This document shows, piece by piece, positions 1 through 7,755 of a stretch of DNA of 15,291 nucleotides (positions are counted from its first letter, which is position 1; each line of letters opens with the position of its first letter). The notes under the pieces were generated by a model that did not search any database, was not told the DNA's origin, and saw only the letters and a program-made list of their open reading frames with translations. The stretch lies in assembly GCA_003218815.1 (NCBI GenBank), contig QHON01000133.1:1-15291 (forward strand), in the 5' to 3' direction. The stretch is from Verrucomicrobiota bacterium (GTDB lineage Bacteria; Verrucomicrobiota; Verrucomicrobiia; Chthoniobacterales; UBA10450). The translations under genes were made by a program, and so were the position numbers.

Positions 1-669
1 CTTCGAAAGGGAACGCTGCTGCCGCCGACCATCCTGGCTCTTCTCGTCGCGACTTATGGCCTGACGATTTGGCAGGCACGCTGGGCGTATTTTTTTGTTT
101 CGGTCTTTGCGATTGCGCTTCCGGATTTGCTCGAGCCGATCAAATCGCGGACAGCGGTTTGGGTCGCTTTTGTGTTGTCGATTTTTCCAATTGCGCGTGA
201 TTGGGAAACGCAACTTTGGCCTAACGAAGCGGAATACGCCCGTCGGATCGAACAGAGGAATGAATCAGTGCGGGTGCGCGATCTGGCAATCAATTTGCAA
301 TCGTCGGAGAACCACCCGTTTTTGGCGCCGTGGTGGCTTTCGCCATCGATCTCTTATTGGTCAGAGCAACCGGGCGTGGCTGGTAGCTCACACGAAAGCT
401 TGTCGGGAATTACAGACAGCGCCCGGTTCTTCCTTTCCGAAGATTGGCGAAGCGCGCGCGAGATTCTGGAGAATCGCAAGGTGACCTGGGTGCTCACCTG
501 CGATTTCGAACCTGTCGCGCAGAATTCCTCCGCTATTTTGGGTTTGCCGTTGCCTCGACGGCCGCTCTGTTTCGTGCTGGATAGAACACCAGCCCAGGTG
601 CCGCGGTTCTTGGTTTTTTCAGGGCAGAATGGTATTGGCAAAGTCTACCGGACCGCTGTTGAACGATAA
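1..669 (+). CDS. C-terminal part of a polytopic membrane protein, family uncertain
   Basis: The frame is open from the first base of the window, so the gene starts upstream and only its last 222 residues are visible. Residues 1 to about 75 hold about three hydrophobic stretches (around TILALLVATYGLTIW, YFFVSVFAIALPDLL and AVWVAFVLSIFPIA), which I read as membrane helices. The rest is a soluble tail with PWWLSPSISYWSEQPGVAG, a Ser/His/Glu-rich turn, and then SARFFLSEDWRSAREIL. A series of membrane helices followed by a soluble tail with WW, YWS and HES motifs resembles membrane glycosyltransferases of the STT3/GT39 type, but no catalytic motif is visible here, so that function is a guess. It ends about 60 bases before the bactofilin gene, and a promoter-like sequence lies in that gap, so it is probably a separate transcription unit. 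Confidence 0.6.
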   Translation, partial: LRKGTLLPPTILALLVATYGLTIWQARWAYFFVSVFAIALPDLLEPIKSRTAVWVAFVLSIFPIARDWETQLWPNEAEYARRIEQRNESVRVRDLAINLQSSENHPFLAPWWLSPSISYWSEQPGVAGSSHESLSGITDSARFFLSEDWRSAREILENRKVTWVLTCDFEPVAQNSSAILGLPLPRRPLCFVLDRTPAQVPRFLVFSGQNGIGKVYRTAVER

Positions 670-695
670 AAATTGCGGATCACGGTGAGAATCCG

Positions 696-724
696 TTGAC
701 AGCATCAGCGACTGTCACAATAAT
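696..724 (+). promoter_or_regulatory. sigma-70-type promoter for the bactofilin genes
   Basis: TTGACA (696-701) is a perfect -35 box. It is followed by exactly 17 bases and then AATAAT (719-724), one mismatch from the -10 consensus. It lies in the short gap between the membrane-protein gene and the first bactofilin. The expected transcription start is about 730-732, at or on the ATG at 731. The call rests only on sequence match and spacing. Confidence 0.6.
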
Positions 725-730
725 AGGAGA

Positions 731-1279
731 ATGCTGAGAAGATTCGTCCCGCAAAAGCCGGTGCCGTCGGTCGATGAGAGATCACTGCATTGGGATACAG
801 ATGATAACAATCGTTTTGCGAGTCGCGAAGAACCAAGAACATCAACAATAATCGATTACCAAAAACCTATGGCAGAACAAGGTGGCAAAGACGTTCTTTC
901 GAGCGATGTCGAAATCAAAGGCTCGATCAAGTTCCAAAAGGAACTTCTCATCGACGGGAAAGTCGAAGGGGAAATCAATTCCGATGGCGTGCTGACAATT
1001 GGCGAGAACGCTGACATTCGCGGCGAGATCAAAACCAAATCGATCACGGTTTACGGCAAGGTGCATGGGAATATCACGGTGGCAGAGCGCGCCGAATTGA
1101 AATCGAAGTGCACACTGCAGGGAGACTTGAAAGCGGCACGTCTCGTCATCGAAGAGGGAGCGACTTTTATCGGTAAATCGGAAGTCACCAGTGGAACGAT
1201 CCCGGCCAAGTCGGCGCCAGTCCGTCCGGAAATTCTCCGGCAAGAGCCGGTTAAGGCCGCCTTCGGGGGACGCGGATAA
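731..1279 (+). CDS. bactofilin (polymer-forming cytoskeletal protein)
   Basis: Bactofilins form nucleotide-independent filaments of right-handed beta-helix subunits at the cell envelope and act as scaffolds in morphogenesis, stalk formation or chromosome positioning. The core is about residues 58-150, with the short repeating beta-rungs typical of the family: DVEIKGSIKF, LLIDGKVEGEI, LTIGENADIRGEI, ITVYGKVHGNI, AELKSKCTLQGDL and LVIEEGATFIGK. The flanks, about 55 N-terminal and 30 C-terminal residues, are polar and probably disordered, as is usual. The start is uncertain. ATG 731 gives 182 residues and lies at the predicted transcription start, with AGGAG too close to serve as a ribosome site. 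ATG 869 (residue 47, MAEQGG) would give a more typical short bactofilin. The next gene, in the same frame, is another bactofilin. Confidence 0.9.
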   Translation: MLRRFVPQKPVPSVDERSLHWDTDDNNRFASREEPRTSTIIDYQKPMAEQGGKDVLSSDVEIKGSIKFQKELLIDGKVEGEINSDGVLTIGENADIRGEIKTKSITVYGKVHGNITVAERAELKSKCTLQGDLKAARLVIEEGATFIGKSEVTSGTIPAKSAPVRPEILRQEPVKAAFGGRG

Positions 1280-1303
1280 GAAAGGCTTTCGCTTAGCACT
1301 GCA

Positions 1304-2149
1304 GTGGCCAATCCGTCGCCTGCTAAAGTCAGTGTGGAATGCCCGCACTGTGGCTTTAAGCAGATGGAATACGTCGCGGCCAAAAGCTCAATGTGCCGCC
1401 AATGCGGCCGTTACTTTCCTCCATTTGCCCCGAAAGCTGGTCTAAAGCTACACGTAAAAGAAGAAGCGCCCGCCCCGGAAAATCCCTCGATCCGTCACAA
1501 ACTCGAGGATTTCTGGAAGCGGCAACGCACCTTGATAATCGAGTGTTTTGAATGTCAGCGAAAGCAACAAGTCTGCAGTACGGCTACTTCGACAATTTGT
1601 CCGGGATGCAGCGCCCATGTTGATCTGCGCGATTACAGAATCGACGGCAGTTTCAGCCGAACAATTCGAACACGCGGCGACGTGCATCTCACGGCTAAAG
1701 GAGATTTGAGCAGCACCAGCGTGATTTGCAGATCGGCTTTAATTGAGGGCAAGCTGCGCGGGAATCTGCACTGTGATGACACGGCGACGATTAATTTTTC
1801 AGGAAGAATTCCTGGCCGTCTCACCGCTAGACACATAGTTGTCGAACGTAAAGCCAATATCCACTGCTTCCGCCGGGTGAGAGTCTCAAGCATCGAAATT
1901 AAGGGAGCGATGTCGGGTGAAATCATTGCTCAAACAATTGTTACGATTCACAAAAAGGGTTCGCTCGAGGGGAATGTCACGGCCAAGGCGATCACAGTGG
2001 AGAAAGGCGGGATCTTTTCCGGCCAGCTCGTTATTGGTCAGGCTGATCTCACACAGGGGGAATTGTTGCCGGAACGAAAACCAGCGGCCGCGAGCACGGC
2101 GGAGCCCGACATTTCCGGTGCGGCGCCCCAGCCGTTGCCTGCAACTTAG
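1304..2149 (+). CDS. bactofilin with two N-terminal zinc ribbons
   Basis: A 281-residue protein starting at GTG 1304, 24 bases after the stop of the first bactofilin and in the same reading frame. The N-terminus carries two Cys4 zinc ribbons: CPHC (13,16) with CRQC (31,34), and CFEC (81,84) with CPGC (99,102). From about residue 108 to 250 there are bactofilin-like beta-rungs (GDVHLTAKGDLSS, ALIEGKLRGNL, INFSGRIPGRL, IEIKGAMSGEI, KKGSLEGNVTAKAITVEKGG). The tail is rich in Ala and Pro. The ribbons could bind nucleic acid or a protein partner and tether it to a bactofilin filament; that is inference. Pairing of a plain and a zinc-ribbon bactofilin suggests co-assembly. Expression is probably coupled to the upstream gene, since no separate promoter is evident. 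Confidence 0.85.
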   Translation: MANPSPAKVSVECPHCGFKQMEYVAAKSSMCRQCGRYFPPFAPKAGLKLHVKEEAPAPENPSIRHKLEDFWKRQRTLIIECFECQRKQQVCSTATSTICPGCSAHVDLRDYRIDGSFSRTIRTRGDVHLTAKGDLSSTSVICRSALIEGKLRGNLHCDDTATINFSGRIPGRLTARHIVVERKANIHCFRRVRVSSIEIKGAMSGEIIAQTIVTIHKKGSLEGNVTAKAITVEKGGIFSGQLVIGQADLTQGELLPERKPAAASTAEPDISGAAPQPLPAT

Positions 2150-2160
2150 GCTTCGCCCCG

Positions 2161-2580
2161 ATGCAAAGACTGCATCCGCGCAGTCCGTACGAAAAACTTG
2201 GCGGCTACGTGCATTTGCCACGTTTGATCGACAAGGCGAGGCTTCATCGAAAAGGGCTGCTCAATGGCTACAATTATAAAACTGTTGGTTTCGATAAGCA
2301 TTTGCTTGCGTTCCTAAAGCTGGACAGCAATGCATTTGAAGACGTCGCCAATAGCCTGGATGATGATGGCGCAATCTTAGACTGGATCCAGGAAAACGGA
2401 GCGAGACATTCGCCCGAAGCAATCGAACAATGGAATGAGGCGATGATTTCCAGGCACCCGGACACCGCCGCAAAAAAGGCGCGCTTTCTCCATTTTCTCA
2501 AAGAAGCGGGAGGCGAGGGTCGCAACGATATTCAAACATATTTCGATCTGATCGAATTTGATGAAGGCCGCCTGAAGTAA
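2161..2580 (+). CDS. DUF5069 domain protein
   Basis: A 139-residue soluble protein starting at ATG 2161, 11 bases after the zinc-ribbon bactofilin stop, so probably the last gene of the same operon. The sequence fits the DUF5069 family, which I recall as common in Verrucomicrobiota and Planctomycetota. It has an N-terminal LHPRSPYEKLGGYVHLPRLIDKAR segment, then GLLNGYNY, then an acidic helical region (FEDVANSLDDDGAILDWI) and a C-terminal FDLIEFDEGRL. No signal peptide, membrane helix or catalytic motif is apparent. The biochemical function is unknown. Confidence 0.8.
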   Translation: MQRLHPRSPYEKLGGYVHLPRLIDKARLHRKGLLNGYNYKTVGFDKHLLAFLKLDSNAFEDVANSLDDDGAILDWIQENGARHSPEAIEQWNEAMISRHPDTAAKKARFLHFLKEAGGEGRNDIQTYFDLIEFDEGRLK

Positions 2581-2621
2581 AGGATTGGCAACGCTCCGGC
2601 GTCTCCCATTCGCGGCGAATC

Positions 2622-2638
2622 CGTCCGATAAACGGACG
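2622..2638. terminator. hairpin between convergent genes, possible bidirectional terminator
   Basis: CGTCCG (2622-2627) pairs perfectly with CGGACG (2633-2638) across a 5-base loop. A second small hairpin, ATTCG/CGAAT, lies just upstream at 2608-2620. They sit in the 74-base gap between the convergent DUF5069 and nucleotidyltransferase genes. There is no T-run on either side, so intrinsic termination is doubtful. The segment could instead be a repeat element. Confidence 0.3.
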
Positions 2639-2654
2639 CCGCACTCTACCGTTT

Positions 2655-3407
2655 TCACCGGGCGATCTTTCGAAAGATCTCGTCGGCTTCTCTCAGTGTC
2701 TCTTTGCTTCCAATGTCGAGCCATTTGCCTTTGAGCTCGAATGTTTTCACCGGCGTGCGCCGGTAGAGCCATTGCACAAAACGACCCGGTTGATCTGGGT
2801 TGTTGCCGGCAGCGAGATAAGTTGCGAAAAGGGAAAGAACTTTTGGTGAATAATAATAAAGAGCGATCGCGGCCAGGGTGCTTCGAGGTTTCTCCGGTTT
2901 TTCTTCAAAATGGGTGATGACTCCGTCAGGGTCGATCGCGATATTGCCGTACTTTTTAATCGCCTCAGCATCGCCAACGTCATAAACGGCGACTGTTGCA
3001 TCCGCCTTTTTCGCGGAGTCAACAAATCCGGCCAGCGATTCACTGAACAAGTTGTCGCCTGCGACAATCAACAAATCGCTTTCAGTCAGCTTCTCCCGGG
3101 TTACGACGAAATTAATATCACCAATCGCGCCGAGCTTGTCGTCGTCGCTTTTGGAGCCGTCGTTGATGATCTTAAATTTGAATTTGGGCTGTTGGTTTCG
3201 GTAGCGCTCAGTCCAGGTTTGGAAGTCATGCGCGAATTTGTCGTTCGTCACAATGTAAACCGTCTCCAGGTCCGGAACATCGGTAAGGTTCTCCACGACC
3301 CACTCGATGATCGGTTTGCCTCCGACCGGGAGCAGCGGCTTCGCTTTGTGGAGCGTTAGCGGATAGAGGCGCGTCGCGTAGCCCGCCGCGAGGATAAGCA
3401 CGTTCAT
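2655..3407 (-). CDS. sugar-phosphate nucleotidyltransferase
   Basis: A 250-residue protein of the NTP-transferase (GT-A-like Rossmann) family, which joins a sugar 1-phosphate to an NTP to make an activated NDP-sugar. The N-terminal signature is LAAGYATRLYPLT, with Arg13 in the place of the usual GxGTRL loop, followed by KAKPLLPVGGKPIIEW with the conserved Lys23. LLIVAGDNLF carries the metal-binding Asp and FEEKPEKPRS the usual sugar-binding segment. The length fits a single catalytic domain with no C-terminal beta-helix acyltransferase, so it is RfbA/GalU-like rather than GlmU-like. The sugar and base cannot be read from the sequence. It begins 35 bases after the glnD stop and is probably co-transcribed. 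No Shine-Dalgarno site is visible. Confidence 0.85.
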   Translation of the reverse strand: MNVLILAAGYATRLYPLTLHKAKPLLPVGGKPIIEWVVENLTDVPDLETVYIVTNDKFAHDFQTWTERYRNQQPKFKFKIINDGSKSDDDKLGAIGDINFVVTREKLTESDLLIVAGDNLFSESLAGFVDSAKKADATVAVYDVGDAEAIKKYGNIAIDPDGVITHFEEKPEKPRSTLAAIALYYYSPKVLSLFATYLAAGNNPDQPGRFVQWLYRRTPVKTFELKGKWLDIGSKETLREADEIFRKIAR

Positions 3408-3442
3408 AGAAATGAAAATGGCGGGGCGTTTGCTTTTTTCCC

Positions 3443-6217
3443 TTACTTTGACTTGGCGGCGCCTCCACCCAGAATTGCCCTTTGAAGATGTCGCTGGATC
3501 GCGGTAATGCGGTCTGAATCGATAATCTTAGTATGGGTCGAGCGATCCACGACATACAAAGTATCGATGGCTGCGCCATCCTGCGTGTTAATCCGAGAGA
3601 GCGCGATTAAAACACTCTCGCGATCAAGGGAGGCGAGAATATCGTAAAGCAGTCCGAGCCGGTCTGGAGCCTGAATCTCGATCAGGGTATACATCGGGTG
3701 CGTTTTATTATCCACGCCGATATGGGTGGGAAACTCGATTCCGGGCGCCAGACGAAGGCGACTCTGACGTTTCGCTTTTTCGATTAACGGAAGAAAATCG
3801 AAATTCTCATCCGCGAGGGCGTGACCCAAAGTTTGTTCGACCAGCTCGAATTCGCGCGAGTCGGTGACGGCGTGTGCTTTCGTATTGCACACGCGAAAAA
3901 CGCTCAGAACAACGTTGTCTCCTCGCGGGAAAACATCCGCGCTCAAGATATTGATCGGCACGACCGAAAACGATCCGGCAATTTTGGCCAGCAACTGTTC
4001 GTGGTCCCACGTCCAAAAACTAACGAGGCTGTGGCCGTGCTCTGTGAAAGCTTTCCATTTGACAGCCGGCGCCAGTGGCTGCTCGCCTCGGCTTAAGACA
4101 TTCTCAAAGAACGAGCGCAACAGTTTGAGATGCTCGACGATTTCTGGCACATCGCAGCCGCGAAAATAATTGTCCGGCATAAAATCAAAATGCGCCTCAA
4201 TTTCGTCGGCATAATCAGGGGGAAGAGCTTCAGCCACCGAAACCTGCAAGCTCTCGCGCTCGATTTTTGTTTGTTCGTAATAAGATTTCTGATCGGTCAG
4301 GTAGCGCGAGGTCTCGTGAAACAACTCCCAGACAAGCGATTCTTTCCAATCGGACCACGCCTCTGCACTTGTGCCCTGGCCGTCAGCCAAAGTAAGCAGC
4401 ATCAAGGCATCCAGATTTTTTTGGTGCTTCACGATTTTGGCCAACTCCGCCACTGTGGCGGGGTCATCAAGATTTCTCTGTTGCGCGATTTTGGAGAGGG
4501 TGAGGTGATGGTCGACCAGCAGGATAAGCGACTTGCGCTGCTCGGGTGATAACTGCAGCCGGGTGGCGACGCGTTGGGCGAAAAGCGCGCTGGCTTCAGA
4601 GTGTGGCCACGCTCCAACGGCTTTCCCAGTGTCGTGCAAAAGTAACGCGAGATAGAGAACAAAGGGATCGTCGAGTTGTTCAAAAATCTTGCGATAGGCA
4701 ATCAGCTTCGAATCATCTGTTTTTACGATGGCATCGAGCTTGTCGATGCAGACCAGCGTGTGTTCGTCGGCTGTGTAACGATGCAGAAACTCATGTTGCA
4801 CCAGACAGGTCAGCTGGCCGAATTCCGGGATGTATCGTCCCAGGAAATCGACGCGATGCATTGCTCGAAGGACGCGGCCCACTTCGCCCTTCCGCGACAG
4901 AATTGCCGTGAAGATTTCGCGTGGGCCCCGCGCGTATTGATACGTCCGGGTAACTTGTTCGAGGCTTCGGCTCACCAAATCCGCCGCCTCCGGGCTTAGA
5001 TCCAAGACGTATTCTTGGATGAGTTGGAACGCTCGCATCATCTGCTCCGGATCTTTCTGGAAAAGATCGCGTCGATCCGGATGCAGTTGTTTATTGCGAA
5101 TAAAGAACGACTCGCCAATCGGAGTTTTGTCCGGCCGTATTAATGGAAGAAAACTGAAAAGAGAACGGGTCCTGCTCGTGACGTGCCCGGTTCCGAATTG
5201 TGCGCTAATACGTTCGGTCACACGAAAGATATTTCGCGTGTGCTCGAAGTAATCTCGCATGAGCGTTTCGCTGCGAAGCTGACCGTTGCCAATAGAGTAG
5301 TTTAGCCGTTTGGCGATTTGTTCCTGCAAGTTGAGATGCAGAATGTCGGTGGCGCGTCCGGTGGCATAATGCAAATCGGTGCGCAAGCGAAGAAGAAAAT
5401 CGTAGGCCCTCTCGATCCGCCGTTGGTCGGTTTCGCTCAGCCAGTCTTTGCCAACAAGTTGGTTCGTGCTCAATGAGCCTTCTTTGAAATACGTCATCCA
5501 AAGAAGATTCTGGTAATCGCGCAGCCCGCCACATCCGCTCTTCACGTGCGGTTCCTGGAGATAGACGCTGTCGCCGAATTTCTTGTGCCGTACGACTTGG
5601 TCTTGCATCCGCATTTCGACGTATTCCCGTTCGTGTCCTTCTACGCATTTGGAACGAAACTGCTCCCGAAACTCTCGCGCCAGCTCTGCATCGCCCGCCA
5701 GGAAACGCGACTCAAGCATCGCGGTCTTTGTCAGCATATCGCGATTGGCCTGCGTGATCGCTTCTTTGATCGACCGGGTCGAATGTCCAACTTTGAAGCC
5801 GCTGTCCCAGAGCAAATAGAGAACCTGCTCCACCATTTCCTCGAGATGAGGCGAAATCTTCTTTGCCCCTTGCCGGTGGAGAAGCATGACATCGATATCG
5901 CTAAATGGATTCAGCTCGCCTCGGCCGTATCCGCCAAGGGCAATCAATGCCAGGGGAGCACCGGACGCCTCTTCGGGGCGGGTAGCGGTGAACGCCGCTC
6001 CGAAGACGTATCGTAACAAAACATCGACAAGATCAGCACGGTGCGCACAAATTTCCCGACCGCCATGACCGGCTTGGTGTTTCAGCCGCAGCCGGTGTTC
6101 TTCGACCTTGAGAAATTTTTTGTAGAGCGGGAGAACTTCAGTGGGGCGTCGTGCACCTGTGGCGGCAAGTTGATTCTCCGCGTGCGCCAGAACTTGCTCG
6201 AGATGACGGGATGCCAC
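3443..6217 (-). CDS. glnD: bifunctional uridylyltransferase / uridylyl-removing enzyme GlnD
   Basis: GlnD senses glutamine and adds or removes UMP on the PII protein, which controls nitrogen assimilation. The N-terminal nucleotidyltransferase domain has the signature GGYGRGELNPFSDIDV with metal-binding aspartates at about 107 and 109. The HD phosphohydrolase domain follows, with LLLHDTGK (His528, Asp529) and an upstream QHEFLHRYTADEHTL. Two ACT domains close the protein: one about 725-775 (SFWTWDHEQLLAKIAG), one about 839-893 (EIQAPDRLGLLYDIL, RINTQDGAAIDTLYVV). The open frame extends up to ATG 6388, but that part overlaps the regulator gene. I choose GTG 6217 (924 residues, normal GlnD length), which leaves 77 bases after the regulator stop. 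TTG 6253 is an alternative. No PII gene is present in the window. Confidence 0.93.
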   Translation of the reverse strand: MASRHLEQVLAHAENQLAATGARRPTEVLPLYKKFLKVEEHRLRLKHQAGHGGREICAHRADLVDVLLRYVFGAAFTATRPEEASGAPLALIALGGYGRGELNPFSDIDVMLLHRQGAKKISPHLEEMVEQVLYLLWDSGFKVGHSTRSIKEAITQANRDMLTKTAMLESRFLAGDAELAREFREQFRSKCVEGHEREYVEMRMQDQVVRHKKFGDSVYLQEPHVKSGCGGLRDYQNLLWMTYFKEGSLSTNQLVGKDWLSETDQRRIERAYDFLLRLRTDLHYATGRATDILHLNLQEQIAKRLNYSIGNGQLRSETLMRDYFEHTRNIFRVTERISAQFGTGHVTSRTRSLFSFLPLIRPDKTPIGESFFIRNKQLHPDRRDLFQKDPEQMMRAFQLIQEYVLDLSPEAADLVSRSLEQVTRTYQYARGPREIFTAILSRKGEVGRVLRAMHRVDFLGRYIPEFGQLTCLVQHEFLHRYTADEHTLVCIDKLDAIVKTDDSKLIAYRKIFEQLDDPFVLYLALLLHDTGKAVGAWPHSEASALFAQRVATRLQLSPEQRKSLILLVDHHLTLSKIAQQRNLDDPATVAELAKIVKHQKNLDALMLLTLADGQGTSAEAWSDWKESLVWELFHETSRYLTDQKSYYEQTKIERESLQVSVAEALPPDYADEIEAHFDFMPDNYFRGCDVPEIVEHLKLLRSFFENVLSRGEQPLAPAVKWKAFTEHGHSLVSFWTWDHEQLLAKIAGSFSVVPINILSADVFPRGDNVVLSVFRVCNTKAHAVTDSREFELVEQTLGHALADENFDFLPLIEKAKRQSRLRLAPGIEFPTHIGVDNKTHPMYTLIEIQAPDRLGLLYDILASLDRESVLIALSRINTQDGAAIDTLYVVDRSTHTKIIDSDRITAIQRHLQRAILGGGAAKSK

Positions 6218-6294
6218 GATTTTGATTGTCGATTTTGGACTGCCGCTTTGCAAACGGTGACACGCGCCGACAAATCCAAAAGCGTGAAATCCGT

Positions 6295-7683
6295 TTACAG
6301 CTCGATCGCGTAACGCCTCATTTTGTTGTAGAGAGTCGGACGCTGGATGCCGAGAAGTTCTGCCGCTTTCTTCTTGTTGCCGTGGCATTCCGCGAGTGCC
6401 TGGAGAATCGTGTTGCGCTCGACGTCATCGAGGCTTTGCACACCCGTTCGTGGCGGAACAGAGCGCTCGGTTTGTTGCAGCACTGTGGGTAATTGAATTT
6501 CAGCGGGCAGCTCTTTCACCCCGATCAAGCCCTGCCGTGCCAGAACCACCGCGTATTCGATCGCGTTTTGCAATTCGCGAACATTCCCCGGCCAGGCGTA
6601 ATCGAGTAGCTTTTGAAAAGCATCTGGCTCGATGTCCGGTTCGGTCCTTTTCAATTGCCGAGCAAACTGCCTTAGAAATGAAGCGATCAGGGGCGGGATG
6701 TCCTGCTTGCGATCCCGGAGCGGGGGCACTTCGATTTGAAAAGTGTTTAGCCGGTAGTACAAATCAGAGCGCAGACGGTTCTCGGAAAGCGCCTGGGCAA
6801 CAGGGTAATTGGTTGAAGCGATCACCCGGAAGTCGGCCTTCATTGTTTGCGTGCTTCCAAGAGGCCGGTACTCACGCTCCTGCAACACGCGCAAAAAGCG
6901 CGTCTGCAAATCCGCCGGCATGTCCGATATTTCGTCCAAAAAAAGCGTGCCGCCGTTCGCCGCCGCGATCATTCCCGGAAAATCGTTCATCGCTCCGGTA
7001 AACGCCCCTTTCACGTAACCAAAGAGTTCTCCCTCTATCATGGTTTGCGGAAATGCAGCACAATTTAGCTTCACCATTGCCTGCCCGGCGCGCCGGCTGC
7101 GCACGTGGATCACGTTTGCAATCACTTCCTTGCCCACGCCGCTTTCCCCGACGATGAGCACGTTTGCGTCGGATGGGGCCATTGCGTTGATCAACTCCTC
7201 GATCTTCTGCATCGGCTTGCTCATGAAAATTGGGGTGAGCCGTGTCTCGGCGATTTCGAGACGCTTTTCGAGTTGCTCTGTTTTTTGACGGAGCTCTTCA
7301 GCTTCTCGCAGGAGCGATTGTTTCTCCAACGCTTTCTCTACCAGACTGAGCAATTCTTCGGGGGCGTATGGTTTGCTGATGAAATGGTACGCTCCGCGCT
7401 TGATCGATTCGATCGCATTATGCAATGAATCGTGCGCTGTCAAAATGATGACGTGCATGTCCGGGAGCTCGGTCTTGATTCGGTCGAGCGTTTCCAACCC
7501 TTCTGCGTCCGGTAATTGGAGATCGAGCAAAACGAGCGAGGGAGATTTGGTTTTCAGCAACTTCAATCCTTGGGAAGCGGTCGGAGCAGTATCGACTTGA
7601 TAACCATGACGCTGGAGAAGCGCCTCCAGGGTGACTAGAATCGGGCGCTCGTCATCAATAATCAGAATGCGATGGTTCTTCAT
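6295..7683 (-). CDS. NtrC-family sigma-54-dependent response regulator
   Basis: A 462-residue transcription activator for sigma-54 promoters. The receiver domain (1-120) has the acidic pair Asp10/Asp11, phosphoacceptor Asp54, Thr82 and Lys104. A short linker follows, predicted coiled-coil (EKQSLLREAEELRQKTEQLE). The AAA+ domain has Walker A GESGVGKE (179-186), GAFTGA (226-231) for contact with sigma-54, and Walker B with Asp250-Glu251. The C-terminus (from about 418) is a Fis-type helix-turn-helix (NTILQALAECHGNKKKAAELLGIQRPTLYNKMRRYAIEL). All key residues are present, so it should be functional. The start ATG at 7683 has no clear ribosome site. It follows the histidine kinase by 72 bases and precedes glnD, so it is likely the kinase's partner. 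Its targets are unknown. Confidence 0.93.
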   Translation of the reverse strand: MKNHRILIIDDERPILVTLEALLQRHGYQVDTAPTASQGLKLLKTKSPSLVLLDLQLPDAEGLETLDRIKTELPDMHVIILTAHDSLHNAIESIKRGAYHFISKPYAPEELLSLVEKALEKQSLLREAEELRQKTEQLEKRLEIAETRLTPIFMSKPMQKIEELINAMAPSDANVLIVGESGVGKEVIANVIHVRSRRAGQAMVKLNCAAFPQTMIEGELFGYVKGAFTGAMNDFPGMIAAANGGTLFLDEISDMPADLQTRFLRVLQEREYRPLGSTQTMKADFRVIASTNYPVAQALSENRLRSDLYYRLNTFQIEVPPLRDRKQDIPPLIASFLRQFARQLKRTEPDIEPDAFQKLLDYAWPGNVRELQNAIEYAVVLARQGLIGVKELPAEIQLPTVLQQTERSVPPRTGVQSLDDVERNTILQALAECHGNKKKAAELLGIQRPTLYNKMRRYAIEL

Positions 7684-7755
7684 CTCAGGGATCTGCGCTC
7701 ATAATACGCGTTAGCCGATCGCTCCAGTCGCCCAAAAACGAGACAGGCGCGACCT

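Noticed and set aside
2910..3359. Long plus-strand frame opposite the nucleotidyltransferase
   Set aside because: It is antisense to a clear enzyme gene, and its peptide has no recognisable family.
6218..6388. N-terminal extension of glnD from ATG 6388
   Set aside because: It overlaps the last 94 bases of the regulator gene in another frame, and its sequence does not resemble the GlnD N-terminus. GTG 6217 gives a normal length.
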